The translations under genes were made by a program, and so were the position numbers. From assembly GCF_016859285.1 (NCBI RefSeq), contig NC_053414.1, positions 9,482,517-9,546,516 on the forward strand: 64,000 nt of DNA. Reading direction: 5' to 3'. The notes beneath the pieces were generated by a model. It was not told the DNA's origin, ran no database searches, and saw nothing but the letters and a program-made list of their open reading frames with translations. Source of the stretch: Xiphias gladius. Taxonomy: Eukaryota; Chordata; Actinopteri; Istiophoriformes; Xiphiidae. Shown here one piece after another: positions 24,301-36,066 of this stretch. Position 1 is the stretch's first letter; each line of letters starts with the position of its first letter.

Positions 24301-27300
24301 TTTTTAGTATGTTTAAAAAAAACACCACAGAATGTATTCTAAATGAAATACAGTGTAAATGTACCAAAAAACTATGATTGTTACCATAATCTCCCTGGTC
24401 AAAGTATATTTAGTTATTGGTTTATTAAGTACACTTAGGTAAAACTAATGCAGTCTAATACAGAGAGGTGTTTATGCAACTTTATAATCAGAGGCTGCAG
24501 TTTGGGATTCTGTTTAATTGCATTGCGTTTTACTGACGGGTGTTTCTATTATTTTGTCCATCCCATTCATATCGATAAGGGTAGGTTAAACAACAGAATG
24601 GCTCTCTTTACGATACAGTTCAGTTCAACAACAAAACAAAATAATCATAAAGATGAACCTGGTATGTACGTAATATGCTGGAAATTGAGTGTATAAAGAG
24701 TCTAATTTTGGTAGTTTTGATGCTCAGTGCTTTGGACACAGCTCGGTTGATGCTCAGAAAGTATTGAGTTTTGATTCTCAGTCAAAATTTGCAGTTTGTG
24801 CTTTGTTGAATTCTTATTACACTGGTGGGGGGGACCATCAAACTCAACAAGGCGAGGTGGCCGAAAGCGCTTGGTGGATAAAGCATGGAGGAGAGTTGTG
24901 CAATGTGTGTTTCATAGACTTGCATTGAAGTAGAGCTGCATCAATTAGTTAGTTGACAGAAAAGTTAATCGCCAAGTATGTTGATGATTGATGCATCAAA
25001 GGTAAAATTTGCTATGGTCGGGAGTTCATAAGAAAAAAATAGGGGGAAGAAATTAACACATTGCTGATCGTGTCATTATCAGTAAAAAATTCAGTGACAG
25101 TGCCTAATTGCAAATCCTGTGTTTCTTCCAGGTAAATCCGCAGCTGTTCAGCAGCAGAGAGAAGGAGCAGATGCGTGACCTGATCGACACCATGCTGGCC
25201 TACAACCTCTCCTACAGGCAGGACCGCACACCTGAGGGACAGTACACATACGTGCTGGAGCCGTGAGTAGACAGACAGACAGACACACACCCACACACCT
25301 GTACGCCACTGTATCCTGCATGGGGGCACACGCAGAACAGATGTGTGTTTCTGGAGCGTTGAAGGTCGCTGCTCTTGTCCGCACTGTGGCTCTCTGTATG
25401 ATGGCTTAGAGAATAATCCCTGTAACGCCTGGTGTTTGTGTGTGATGGTGGTGGCAAACTGCAAAGCCCTCACCAGTGGGGTGTACAGGTGGATTGACAA
25501 ACAGAAGACAGGATGGATAGGTAAAGTTGTTGAAGGAGTGACGTTGGGAGGAAATAGGTGTTGAAAAAACTGGAGAACATCCAAAATAGAGCAACGTTAA
25601 TCTAAAATACAAAACTGAAAGGAAGCATACCTGAGAACGTTTCGGTTCAAACTTAGGTCGCGCTTTAACCTGGGAGACGTTTGTTTACTTGGACCTTAAT
25701 TTTTGTGACTACCGAGGACAGCCGAGACTCTGGTGTTGAAAGGATGGGATAACTAGTGTTCTCAGCCTGTTATGTGCTTTAATGTTGAACTTCTGTCTCT
25801 GGTGTTGTCACATATTCTCAGTGCTCTGACAATATGTAAATACAGTCAGTGTACTATCATAATACCCAAAAACAAATGTGACTCTGGTTAAGTGCTGAAA
25901 CAATTAGTTGATTAACAGAGAATTAATCAGCACCAAATGTGATAACTGATTAATCATGGGAATATTTTCTTAAGCAGAGTGGTTTTTAGCCTCTCATATT
26001 TGGATATTTGCTGTTTTTATTTATTTATTTATTTTTCCTATGATACTACATAAACACGTTTGGATTTCAGACTTTTGGTCAGACGAAAGAAGCAGTGTTA
26101 ATAAGTCGACATGGACTTTAGGAAATTGTGATTGGTATTTTTATCTATTTTGTGACATTTTAGAGGCAAGGTAAGTTTATTTGTATGGCTCCTTTTAAAC
26201 GACCAGACAATTCAAAGTTCTTTACAGAAGACCTAAAAGGCATTAAGGAGAGAAACACAAGGCAATATTACAAGACACATTATGACAAAACGATTAATCC
26301 ATCAAAGTATTGGCAGATTAATCCATTGCGAAAATAATTATTTGCAAATGTGGTTATCAGTTAATCTATCAGTAAGATAGAGCTAAATGCAAAAATACAT
26401 AAATGTAAGTAATTTAAAGTTATGCTCAGTATATGTTACTTGAATCACTGAAGGTTGTGAATTATATGTAACTTGTTGTAGAATCTTAATTCAGATACTA
26501 CAGATGACTACCTGTGCTCAGATTAATATCTTTGTCAGAGGTTAAACTAATATTAGCTGCATAGTGTATAACCCATCATGTTAATAGGGGAGTTTGAGCC
26601 CTCTTTCGTTACACTTTGCCAAGTTCTGATGATAACAGCACTGATAATTTATAATGATTACTTGCAATAAATAGCTTCCAGTTACACAGACTGGTATTAT
26701 CTTGTTTATGTTATATTTAGGTCGATCAGGTGTGTGATGAGGGAGCGTTTGCGTGTGTGTGTGTGCGTGTGTGTGTGTGTGTGCTTGACGGAGATGGAGA
26801 TAAGCGGAAACAGGATTAAGGTTTCAGATGATGCAGATTCAGGGTCATATTTTGGAAAACATAAACCATGGCACCAAAAATGGATGCTTTTTGTTATTTT
26901 GTTTGTCATCTAACAGAGTTCACTTCTGTGTCAGCTGGATCATGTTATGAGTGTGTTTATGTGTAAACAGTGGGTGCCTCTTGCTGTTTGTGTAGAGCTT
27001 TCTACTTAGTCTGTGTGTATGTGTGTGTTCACAGGCGTGTTGAGGAGGTGGTGAGGTTTCCTGGCCTGCCCCCACATCGCCAGCTAACGTATCAGGCCAA
27101 ACAAACCATCAGCAGAGAGATGGAGCAAGAGAGGATGAGGAGAGCTGAGCAACTGATGCTGCAGCGTAACCCTGTAGTGGTGAGACTTCCATTACACAAC
27201 ATGGTTTACCCAAGAGATCATGGGTTTGTTGTATACAGTACAGCCCATAGACAATCAGGTCACTGTGTGTGTTAATAATCTAATGTATTTACAATTTACT

Positions 27301-30300
27301 GTCTGTCCAATGCAGAGAGAGGAAGAAAAAAAGAGCGCTTGTCCTAAACCAACCAGGAACCATCAGCAGAGGCTGGAGAACATTGTCAAACAGACCACAG
27401 TGGAGAGCAGGGTGAGACACATAAACACACACTCAAACTGGTTTTTGTCACTTAGAGGGTCCTAGGTGACACAAAAGGGAAATAAAGGGAAACTCTCACA
27501 GTTGTACCAAGAAAACCAAACGATCAAATTTATTTACAAAAACATTTACAAAATATACTGACTCAATGTGTGAAATTCTCTTTCAGTATGTTGTTTGTGT
27601 CTGTGAGTGATTGTGTATTAATAATGTGTGTAGAAAAATAAAGTTCAGCAAAACCGAAGTAAACAAAAGAAAGATTCGGTGCAAGGGGGAGAGTCAGCAA
27701 TGAGGTTTTAGATGGAAGGAATGGAGACGGCTGAACTTTTACCCCATTTACACCTGGCATTAAAAGTCAGTCTGTATCTGGATAAGGAAAAATGCCAGGT
27801 GTAAATGCATGCAGAACACATAGGAATGCGACTGGATCAGCCAGACCGCATTTCGAGGTAATCTTCCTTACACTGTGATCAGATCTGACATTCTTCCACC
27901 CACCAAGTTGAAAGGTCACCTAACTCCGCCTTTCCCTGCAAGCTTAAGCAAGCCAAGCAATCGCTACATGTAGTATCAGTAGCCACCAAGTCTTCCCTAA
28001 CAAAAGGGAAATAACGTCCATTTGAGGCATTGCTTCCCCTGACCTGGGATGGGCCATGTCTATTGACAAGTCTGCCAACACTGTCTAACAAATTTGCATA
28101 TTGAGAGCTGATCTCAGTGTGGGCACAAAAGAGATAAAGTAACAAGAAGGCATTTTAAAACCAGGGGTTTCCAAAACCGTCCAACATGAAGTGTGGAAGG
28201 AGTATAAATCCTGCCTAAGTCAGGATTTTGCCAGATTGGGTAAATAAATAGTTGCCTGCGACGTTGTCTGACAAAATCCACCATACACAAAGGTTAAAGA
28301 CAACGGCTGTGCTGTGATTTCGGCTGTATTTATTTGTAAAATTATCATTCAGACTGAATGTTAGAAGCTCATTCAGGTCTGTGTCAGCTGCCGTGCGGTC
28401 AGTTGAGTGAGTCGTATAGAGGTGTTCCTGCGGCGGGAGAGACTGACCTTGTGCTCGCAGGGCAATACTGGCGAATCTCTTCTACGGAAAGCAGCAAAGG
28501 TTTGTCCAAAATGTTGCTAGATCTGTCTCTAGGTGCTTTTGTGAAGAAAAGTCGCCATAGGGTCAGGAAAAGTCGGTAAATCTAGCGACAAAGGTGCTAA
28601 GTTCTTAAGACTGCATGTAAACGCCCCCCTGATGACGCAATAGAAGCAGTTTTTGCCAATTCATTTTGAAAGAGCAACGGCCAATGGTGAAACATCAACT
28701 CAGTCACGCAGCATTCGGCCGACCAATGGTGTAACTTTATCAGTCAGTCAGTCAGTCAGTCATGGACATTCGTGTTTATAGGGCTGGCCCAGCTGTTGTG
28801 GTCCAGCCAAAAGCAGAGAGGTACAAGCATACAAGATAAGCAGAGAGAATTAAAAAAACAAAAAGAAAGAGGAAAAAAAAAAAAAACTGACATGATTTTT
28901 TTTTAATTTGTCCCCCATGGATCTAACCCTTAGTGTTAATGCAATCAAACATGCTCTGGTTTAAAGTGAAGTAACAGTTTTTGGTGTTTCATGGTAAAAG
29001 ACGTTTTCCTATTGACTGCTGCTTTGTCCTGCCAGTGTTGCTCCCATTCAGAAAACATAGTGAGTACAACTGTATTAGCATATGTTATAGGGTAAAACCA
29101 CACCCTGTACAGTATATACCCTAAAGCAGTGTTTTCCAAAGTTGTGTCATGGCACCTTTGGCTTGTCCTTTAAGGCAGCCCAGGGGTTGCGGCAAGACTT
29201 GTCCATTCCCAATTTTTCTGAATATCAATAACGTTTTGCCACATCAAAAAAACACAAGGTGACATTTACTGTACATGAACTACATTTTATGTTACGTTTT
29301 CAAACATCAAATGAAAGAAATAGGAAAAAAAAAATTAAATTCACCCCATTTAAAAATCCTTTTAAATATGCAGCCATGATGCGGCGAATATCACTGACAC
29401 GACAGCTCAAAGTTTTCACAGTAACACAACACCTTTACTTGCAGGTGACATTTCACAGGTACACAGCTTTCTGAAATATTGACTGTCAGAGCAGGTAATG
29501 GTAAGATTTATCAATGTCAGTAGAGCTCAGAGAAATCTTAACCCCCCAACACAGTTCAAGATGAACAAAATGAGCTAATTTTAATTTTTAATAGAACAAA
29601 ACTTATTTAACTAATCAGTATATTTGTTTTTGGGCTTTTTTTCCCATTATTTCAAGTTCTGTATTCGGCCTGTATTATTTCATTGCAAATTTCTGTTAGT
29701 TCATATATGTCCCGTATTTTACATTAATATTATTTAATTTGTTACGTCACTCAAATAAATTCGTATAACCAACACAACAAGCATACATCTACAAATTTTT
29801 CAGTAAAAGATGACGCCATGGATATTAGCAGGCATTGAGGGGTGCCATGGGAAAAAAAAAATATCATTATGAAGGGTTTGGGAATCACAGCACTACAAGA
29901 TGGGCAGCAGTCCATTGTTTAGCTTACACACTGGGCAGGTGCGCTGTGTTGCTCAAGATGTCTTGAAAAACATTCGATAGAAAACTGAACTGTTTTCGTG
30001 TGTTGTTTTGCAAGTTTTTTCGGAGGCGGGCTCATTGGGTAATTAACAAAAGATTAAGTCTTTTGTGGTTGCTCTGTGGTTATTTGAGAACGTTGTTGAT
30101 TGGGACAGTAGTGACAGCACAGCCATCCTACTGGTGTTGCGCTTCCCACAGTTGTATGTGTCAGTCGATGCCTGTAGGTGGAGCCAGAGACGAGCCCTCG
30201 GCATCTGTTTGCACTGAACGTCAGAGTCGGTTTGATGGGGCTGCAGTGTTTTAATAGCTCAGTGATGAAGAGAGGGAGCCTCTAGAGGGCAGAAAGGAGG

Positions 30301-30366
30301 ATAATGAGAAGCCACTGGGTTACGTTCCCCAATGATGAAACTGGGAATTTAGGCTAATGAGAGGGT

Positions 30367-30397
<31 letters not shown>

Positions 30398-32406
30398 CGC
30401 GGAAGAGATTGTTCTTTGTTATTGACCTTTATTATTGAGGACAGTGTTTTAGAAACTTCCTGATTAACTTCTTCCTCCTCCTGTGTGTGTCTGTGTGTCT
30501 GTGTCTGTGTCTGTGTCTGCGTGTGCGTGTGCGTGTGCGTTCGTTCTGCAGCCGGAGGTGGATTTCTTCGGCCGAGCTATTGCCCCCAAACCTCAGAGGC
30601 CGCAGCCGTCCTCAGATACAGGTACTTGCAGACTTTGTGCTCAGTGACGTTAGTGTCGCTTCGTTTATTCAAACCCTTTGAGGGCATGGGCTGTTTAGGG
30701 AAAAAATGCCTCAGGGCACATCAGGTCCAAACACACCAGAGGTGAAAACTGATGTGTGTTATGTAACGTTTCTAATTTAGTGCTCCTAAGGCAGACTGCA
30801 GGCAGGCGATCTGAACTGTCAGCAGAACTGCCACCATAATGTTGGCCATATCATATCTCCGTTATCAACAAAAAGGACTTGACACGGCCGGATCTACAGT
30901 CTCCATCTTATATTTAGACATCTGCCAATAGAATACACAGTGTTCGTATTTTATTTATATGAATTAAACGTATAATAAAATCTAAATTAAAGTCCTATGT
31001 TCATTGTAGCTCCAGGAACATAACAGAAGTTTAGAGACTAGTTACTGTGGTTTGCCCTGCCAGTAGCTTTGTGTCATTGGAACCAAGCAAACATCGCAGT
31101 TCCAGACCATAAATAGAGAAATTTGCATTAACAATAGAGGTGTTCAACAGACTTTTGTATTTTGTTTTTTCTCCTCAAACTTGGCACCTTTTGCTTGCAG
31201 TTTTGAAGTACACACAACTTTGGAAAAGCATTTTACCGTTCCTCTGTGACTTCTTATCCAGTAACAGACACCCAGTTTTTGCTTTTGTGTTTATATATAG
31301 TACAATAATGTATTATATACAGTATTTCTCATGTACTGTATGAACATGCAGCTTATTCCATTCAAAGTGGAGGAAAAAACTATTCTGTGAAATTTAAAAA
31401 TTTTTTTAAAATCTCTTAAGTCTAGTCTGAGTCAAAGTTGTGTTATTTGTCTGGATGACAGCTGTGCCGATAGATGACGACTTTAACTGTGATTCAGAAC
31501 ATGCTTTGCACAAGCACCTGTACGCTTTTGTTCAGTTGGTAACACAGGCCCAGATTCAGCACTCAGTGGTTCTGGCGATTTTAAAAGCGGACCCATTAAA
31601 ATCACGAACCTCCCGGAAATTGACCGACAGGGTAATTGGGGTGGAAATGAAGAGTAGTGGCTGTTTGTAGGTCAAAGCAGGAACATCAGCTGAGTTCAGT
31701 CAACCGAAACAGGCACAGCCCTAAATCCCAGTCCTGATTCCACTGTTGAATACCTGGAGATCAGTTTGAGGGTGACTGGTTGGTGGATATGATCTACATT
31801 ACTTTCTGAGATTCACTGATAAACTCCAAAATGGACAGTGGACTCACACTTGTGTTTTTTGCATACACACCTATATACGCTCTGGAATTTTACCATGTAG
31901 AATTTCTTCTCTGAGCTGCATTCATTCAGTCAAGGCTGTCAACTCAGTTTGTAGTGGCCTAGTGTGCCGCTTTTTATACAAATATATATCCCAACGAGTT
32001 CCATGCCGTGAGCGGTATAATTTTCAGATTTGCGGAAAAAAGATAGCTCTGGATATTGGATCGGTACTTGGTACCTGCAGAAACTCTGAGTTGAGGTATC
32101 AGGAGAGAAAAGGTTGGATACGTGGACCATCAAAGACACGAGCATATAACAAAATACATCACATACAGACTATCGTGGTGACACAGATGAAGATCAAGAA
32201 CCAGTCGATGAGCCCTGTAATGTATGTTGTGTTGTTTTTTTTTTTTTTTTCTTTTTTCAAATTGCTCTTTTCCTCTCGCTGTAGGTGAGAAGTGTGTAGT
32301 TCTTGCTATGGGAACAGCAGTTGGCAACAGTGACGTGTGGTTCCGGTTCAACGAAGGCATGTCCAACGCTGTCAGACGAAATGTCTACATCAGAGAACTA
32401 CTGTAA
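14794..32406 (+). CDS. CHTF18: CHTF18, large subunit of the Ctf18-RFC clamp loader (one exon missing)
   Basis: CHTF18 with RFC2-5, DCC1 and CTF8 loads and unloads PCNA, supporting sister-chromatid cohesion and fork checkpoint signalling. Exons seen: 14794-14881, 15907-15996, 16091-16241, 17103-17292, 17431-17523, 18634-18686, 18797-18938, 19066-19290, 19383-19480, (about 20960)-21003, 21171-21264, 21415-21513, 21621-21751, 22406-22520, 22681-22905, 23075-23224, 25132-25262, 27035-27179, 27316-27411, 30552-30621, 32285-32406. Landmarks are [19 protein letters not shown], Walker [16 protein letters not shown], sensor-1 region [23 protein letters not shown], and the C-terminal [20 protein letters not shown] that docks CTF8-DCC1. 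Phases agree at every junction except across the GAA array. There the exon with Walker B (DEID in the family) is absent. About 850 residues are visible, against about 975 in human. Confidence 0.95.
18797..18938 (+). CDS. CHTF18: CHTF18 exon 7: acidic linker and LWVDRF signature
   Basis: This 142-bp exon encodes an Asp/Glu-rich linker followed by [20 protein letters not shown], the segment that opens the RFC-type AAA+ module in CHTF18. The acceptor could be TAG at 18794-18796 or CAG at 18797-18799, both in frame; the donor is GTAAGT at 18939. Confidence 0.93.
19383..19480 (+). CDS. CHTF18: CHTF18 exon 9: Walker A (P-loop) exon
   Basis: It encodes [20 protein letters not shown] and then [11 protein letters not shown] with a split Ser/Arg codon. 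The [10 protein letters not shown]-loop binds ATP. The donor GTAACG starts at 19481 and the GAA array begins only 12 bases later. In other vertebrates the next exon begins DDRS and carries the Walker B acid pair; no such exon follows here. Confidence 0.95.
19493..20959. repeat. Very long (GAA)n/(TTC)n triplet array, about 489 units
   Basis: Unbroken AAG/GAA triplets from 19493 to 20899 (about 469 units) are followed by two single-base A-to-C changes, at 20900 and 20937, and further GAA to 20959. The sense (CHTF18 transcript) strand is pure purine. GAA/TTC arrays form intramolecular triplexes and slow transcription and replication, as in FXN intron 1 of Friedreich ataxia (established for that locus). 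Long frames reading Lys, Glu, Ser or Phe homopolymers cross it; they are by-products of the repeat. Its assembled length should be treated with caution. Confidence 0.97.
20960..21003 (+). CDS. CHTF18: CHTF18 exon fragment directly after the GAA array (sensor 1)
   Basis: It reads [14 protein letters not shown] and then a split Leu codon at donor GTAAGAG (21004). This is the sensor-1 strand of the AAA+ domain. No ordinary acceptor can be placed: everything upstream for 1.4 kb is purine-only, so no polypyrimidine tract exists. The triplets just before it are in the same frame as Lys codons (AAG), interrupted by one Gln (CAG) and one Thr (ACG). The array's right end may therefore be genuine Lys-rich coding sequence. 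Confidence 0.85.
21275..21327. repeat. (CA)n microsatellite beside a CHTF18 donor
   Basis: A CA tract on the transcript strand starting 10 bases after the donor of exon 21171-21264. Confidence 0.95.
23225..25131. other. CHTF18 intron with decayed repeats
   Basis: A 1.9 kb intron with no exon seen on either strand. It holds a degraded AT-rich 'gctgcatcaattagttagttgacag' repeat near 24935-25000. A block at 23636-24010 looks like a dispersed fish repeat, but I cannot assign it to a family. Confidence 0.4.
25263..27034. other. CHTF18 intron with repeat fragments
   Basis: No exon found. Repeat content: an AT-rich 'gattaatcag' copy at about 25895-25960, and a fragment at 26165-26280 reading GTTTATTTGTATGGCTCC and CAATTCAAAGTTCTTTACAG. 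That fragment matches a very frequent fish interspersed repeat. A GT tract lies at about 26753-26783. Confidence 0.45.
27745..27807. repeat. Perfect 15-bp inverted repeat (CATTTACACCTGGCA)
   Basis: CATTTACACCTGGCA at 27745-27759 is exactly mirrored by TGCCAGGTGTAAATG at 27793-27807 with a 33-base spacer. It is probably the end structure of a dispersed element that continues to the right, inside a CHTF18 intron. Confidence 0.7.
28262..28812 (+). repeat. Dispersed element, copy 1 of an inverted pair
   Basis: Shared words with the reverse complement of 34012-34510 include TTAAAGACAACGG, GCTGTGATTTCGGCTG, GCGGTCAGTTGAGTGAG, CGTATAGAGG, AACATCAACTCAGTCA, GACATTCGTGTTTATAGGGC and GTCCAGCCAA. They occur in the same order. 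There is no coding capacity. It lies in a CHTF18 intron. Confidence 0.75.
29127..29895. mobile_element. Decayed hAT-like non-autonomous element
   Basis: The left end CAGTGTTTTCCAAAGTTGTG faces a right end TTTGGGAATCACAGCACT. Both resemble the CAGTGGTTCTCAAA-type ends of hAT elements in inverted orientation. A matching 'ggcacc'/'ggtgcc' pair lies just inside. No transposase was seen. Confidence 0.5.
30622..32284. other. Last CHTF18 intron
   Basis: AT-rich, with no exon or clear repeat recognised. A TTTTTTCTTTTTTC polypyrimidine tract before the TAG acceptor (32282-32284) marks the final exon. Confidence 0.45.
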
Positions 32407-32553
32407 CACACACACACACACACACATACACATAACTGCTCCACTTTCAGCTGTATATCTTTTACCTGTGTTGCATGTAAGCGTCAGAATCAATCCAAAA
32501 TGCATCTGTTAAATTCAAAACAGTCTTTATTTTGATTGACAGTGTAAAGAGCC

Positions 32554-32559
32554 AATAAA
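32554..32559 (+). terminator. CHTF18 polyadenylation signal
   Basis: A canonical AATAAA lies 148 bases after the CHTF18 TAA stop, followed by a GT-rich stretch, as expected for a cleavage site. It is the first AATAAA after the stop. Confidence 0.7.
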
Positions 32560-32709
32560 AACGTTGTGTTGTTGAACATTTCTCAGCAGTCCATCAAAAC
32601 AAACCTCTGGAGAGCTACTCCGTGCTGTACACTCACACACACACAGTAATCTTCACATAAATTCATAGCATTCAGGAGTGTCCAAATAAATAAACAAGAT
32701 AATAGCAAT

Positions 32710-32711
<2 letters not shown>

Positions 32712-32749
<38 letters not shown>

Positions 32750-32826
32750 TGTGTGAGAGAGAGTGAGTTAGTGCAGAACAACTGAGTGTGGGAGTGCATG
32801 ATTCTTTCATTTATATGCATCCGTGA

Positions 32827-32863
<37 letters not shown>
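32712..32863. repeat. Two (GT)n microsatellites between CHTF18 and GNG13 3' ends
   Basis: GT tracts at about 32712-32748 and 32830-32863 are separated by unique sequence. They lie between the convergent 3' ends of CHTF18 and GNG13. Confidence 0.9.
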
Positions 32864-32864
<1 letters not shown>

Positions 32865-32867
32865 CCA

Positions 32868-33027
32868 TTAGAGGATCACACACTTCCCCTTTTCCACCCA
32901 GGGGTTTGCTCGCATCAGCTCAGGGTTCAGGAATGGATCTTCACAAACACAACCCTCGATCCACTTCACAAGCCTGCAAATCCAAAACACACCGTCAAGA
33001 CAAATCTCATACTCTGTAATTAAAGAG

Positions 33028-33120
<93 letters not shown>

Positions 33121-33233
33121 ACAGTACACACTCACTCAGTAACAGTGATAGAGGATTTCTCTCTGTTGATTGCCAGCTGATACTGAAGGCTTTCCACTTC
33201 TCTCCTCATCTGTGGGACATCTAACTCCTCCAT
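32868..33233 (-). CDS. GNG13: GNG13, G-protein gamma-13 subunit, complete coding sequence
   Basis: GNG13 pairs with G-beta subunits in taste cells, retinal bipolar cells and olfactory neurons (known role). Coding exon 1 is 33136-33233 (32 codons plus 2 bases) and exon 2 is 32868-32973. Together they give 67 residues, exactly the human length. Exon 1 reads MEELDVPQMRREVESLQYQL, the N-terminal coiled-coil that contacts G-beta. Exon 2 reads KWIEGCVCEDPFLNPEL and ends in PWVEKGKCVIL. The C-terminal CVIL is a CaaX box expected to be geranylgeranylated. It is convergent with CHTF18, the same neighbour relation as in human 16p13.3. Confidence 0.96.
33033..33118. repeat. (GT)n microsatellite in the GNG13 coding intron
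   Basis: A pure GT tract of about 43 units. In the GNG13 transcript it is (CA)n and begins about 12 bases after the exon 1 donor (33131-33135). It fills over half of the 162-bp intron. Confidence 0.95.
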
Positions 33234-33369
33234 GATGATACTGCTGTTCGCACACACACACACGACAAAAACACACAACAGATTGAGTAGATGGACGGCT
33301 ACAGCAAGACTTTAGACACACATCAATCGTTTTGTCTATAAAGGGTCAGAAAATAGTAAAAAAAGAGCC

Positions 33370-33610
33370 CAAGGTGATGCCTTCTAATGCCTTGTTTTAT
33401 CCAACTAACTGTCCCAAACTCCAAAATATTCAGTTTACTATCATGTAAGATAAAGAAACATCAATCCCTCACATTTGAGAATCTGCAAACGTTTGGCATT
33501 TTTACTTAATCAAATATATACTTTCAATAATTTTTATCAAAAGAGTTTGTCGATTAATTTTCTCATGATCGACAAATTGATTAATCTAATTTGTTGCAAC
33601 CCTAAATGTC
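33370..33610 (-). repeat. AT-rich teleost repeat (AATTAATCGA-type), reverse orientation
   Basis: TTTGTCGATTAATTTTCTCATGATCGACAAATTGATTAATC followed by TTGCAACCCTA is the reverse complement of the 'agggctgcaac...attaatcgat' fish repeat. Related copies lie at 2395, 24935, 25895 and 60760. Confidence 0.6.
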
Positions 33611-34011
33611 ACTATTTGCAGGAAAAGGAGGAAAGAGGAAAGTCTGAGAAATAATAAGTTAATTTGATCTACTTTCTGCTCCACAGAAATGTTGTTTTCT
33701 TTCTTTCTTTCTTTCTGTTTTCCTCTGCCGTTAATCACATCACAACCCATAGGCTGGGAACCACTGCTCTGTTTGACAGTATCTGAGAAGTCCTTATAAA
33801 GACCAGATGGTCAATACTTTGGAAAGCTTCGCTGAACTTAAGAGGAAGTGGTTGATAGATCATACTGCAAGAAATGTCATATTGATCCACTAGTTGAGAC
33901 CATATGTGAGTGGTTTTTAATACAAGTGCTCTTATCTTCTGAAGTAAAGTAAAACTTATTCTACTTGAGAATTATATACTCTTATTTTATCCACCACTGC
34001 CTTTTTTTTTT

Positions 34012-34510
34012 TGGCTGGACCGCAACAGCAGCAGGGCCTAGCCCTATAAACACGAATGTCCACGAATGATGACTGAGTTGATGTTACAGAATGTTACACC
34101 ATTGGTCGGCCGGCTGAGTGGTAGAGTTGCCCCACTGGCCGTTGCTCTTTCAAAATGAATTGGTGCAAACAGTTTCTATTGCGTCATCAGGGGGAGTGTT
34201 GACAACTTAGTTCCTTTGTCGCTAGATTGACCGACTTTTCAGATCCCTTTTATTGACTTTTCTTCCAAGAGGCACCTGGCAACTTTCCATGGAAGAGAGT
34301 CGCCAGTGTTGCCCCGCCAGCTTGAGGTTCGGGCTCGCCCTCTGCGGGCACACCCCTCTATACGTCTCACTCAACTGACCGCAGGGCAGCTGACAGAGAC
34401 GCCATGAGCTGTAACTTTCTCTCGGAGTGATCAGTTCACAAGTAAATGCAGCCGAAATCACAGCACGGCCGTTGTCTTTAACTTATGTGTGTGGTGATTT
34501 TGTCAGATGA
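34012..34510 (-). repeat. Dispersed element, copy 2 of the inverted pair
   Basis: Reverse-complement homologue of 28262-28812, beginning at GGCTGGACCGCAACAGCAGC and running to about TGGTGATTTTGTCAGATGACG. The two copies share word order, with indels between them. It is upstream of GNG13. Confidence 0.75.
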
Positions 34511-36000
34511 CGTCGCGGTTATAAAATCAGGATTTTACCCTTATATATTTTGGCACTATATAATGTATAATTTTCTTATTGTCAGTTTGTCACACAAAAA
34601 TACCAAAACTAACAAGGCATCGTTCTTTCTCTCAGTACTTGTGGCTCTCAGCCCCAGGCCCGTTCATTCCTACTGAAGTCACAAATCTTTAAAAAGTGGT
34701 TGAAATAAATGCAATTTCATTTAAAAAAAAAAAAAAAAAAAAAAAAAGGCTCTGTACACTCCTAAAACAGCTGGGCACTTTAGCTTTCAGCAAACGTTAC
34801 TCAAACAGGAGTAAATTGTGCATTTCATTATGGACTATTTTCACATTTGGTGCTGTTAAGGTTAAGGTAAGACTTTATTGATCCTCGGGGGATATTCAGG
34901 AGCTACCAAGAAGTATTTAAAGTAATTAAAAAAATCATCCCCATGTTTAGCAGCTGCAACATTAAAGTAATGCGCACATAAATGTATTGCTAACTGATCG
35001 AGGAATAAAATATACATTACTCCGAAACGCTTATACATTTGTACTTTTACTTCAGTCAAATTTTCAATGCAGGACTTTTACTTGTAACGGTATTTCCACA
35101 CTGTGGTATTGCTTCTTTTACTTCAGTAAAAGATCCGAGTAATTCCTCCTCCCGGTGGATGGAGTGGAGCGAAAGTAGTGAGTTGTGCCAAATGGAAACA
35201 CCGAGGGAACCATACAGATGACCTTGAGTACAGCACTTTGTTTTTACATTACAACACCTACGGCGAGTTACCTCAGCTGTCAAATAAATGCGGTGTGGTC
35301 AAGTGTCAAACTGCAGCATATGGAAATACAAAAGTAAAATCTTTAGGTATTTATACTCAACTGGAGCACAGCGCTTGAGGGAAATGCACTGTTTTTTTTA
35401 CATTTCTAATGTTTAAAAAAAAAAAACCTTCAAGTAATCCAACCAAGTGCACTGGCTGCCTTCACTGTCTTCTATTTCTACTTATTGTAAATCCTGCCCC
35501 ACCCTGCCACAGGCCACATTACAGCAGGGAGAGAGAGAGAGAGAGCCCAGATGAGAGTTCAGGGCAACCATGGATCAGTTCAGTCCTCTCCATTGGAAAC
35601 TACCCCCCCCTCCCCCCTCCTCCTCCTCCTCCTCCTCGTCACTCATCCTCCTCATCTTTTTAATGGAACTAAGTAGGTCGGCCAACCCGGTGCCTGCTTC
35701 CGCCACCAGCATCCATCCCGCTGTGCGTCTCCAGCAGGACAGCTGTTCCGTGCAAAGGCCCGCACATCATTTAATGATTACTTCCTCCATCAAACGCGCT
35801 ACAGTGACATCAGCTCCATCACTCAGCAGTCCGGGAGATTTCAGGCTGCCGGTCACAAAATTGACAGTGCAGTAAGTCGTTTGTGACATAAACAGTAGTG
35901 TGTAGGAGGATACATCGAGTATGGAGGATTCACTATGTGCCTAAAAACAATCAGCTCAAACGCAGACGTATCGTGCTTAAATGTTGATGGAAAGCTTTAA

Positions 36001-36002
36001 CA

Positions 36003-36050
<48 letters not shown>

Positions 36051-36066
36051 CACACAAACACACACA
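36001..36066. repeat. Poly-C followed by (CA)n simple repeat
   Basis: About 18 C residues then a CA tract with GACACG interruptions. Confidence 0.9.

Larger units (their letters stand above)
27412..30551. other. CHTF18 intron of 3.1 kb, repeat-rich
   Basis: It contains the inverted repeat at 27745, the dispersed element at 28262-28812, the hAT-like element at 29127-29895 and a GT tract at 30365-30391. No exon was recognised. It ends in a CTGTGT/CGTGTG-rich stretch before the CAG acceptor at 30549-30551. Confidence 0.5.

Noticed and set aside
28741-28762. TCAG tetranucleotide run
   Set aside because: Too short to be of interest; it is an internal variation of the dispersed element at 28262-28812.
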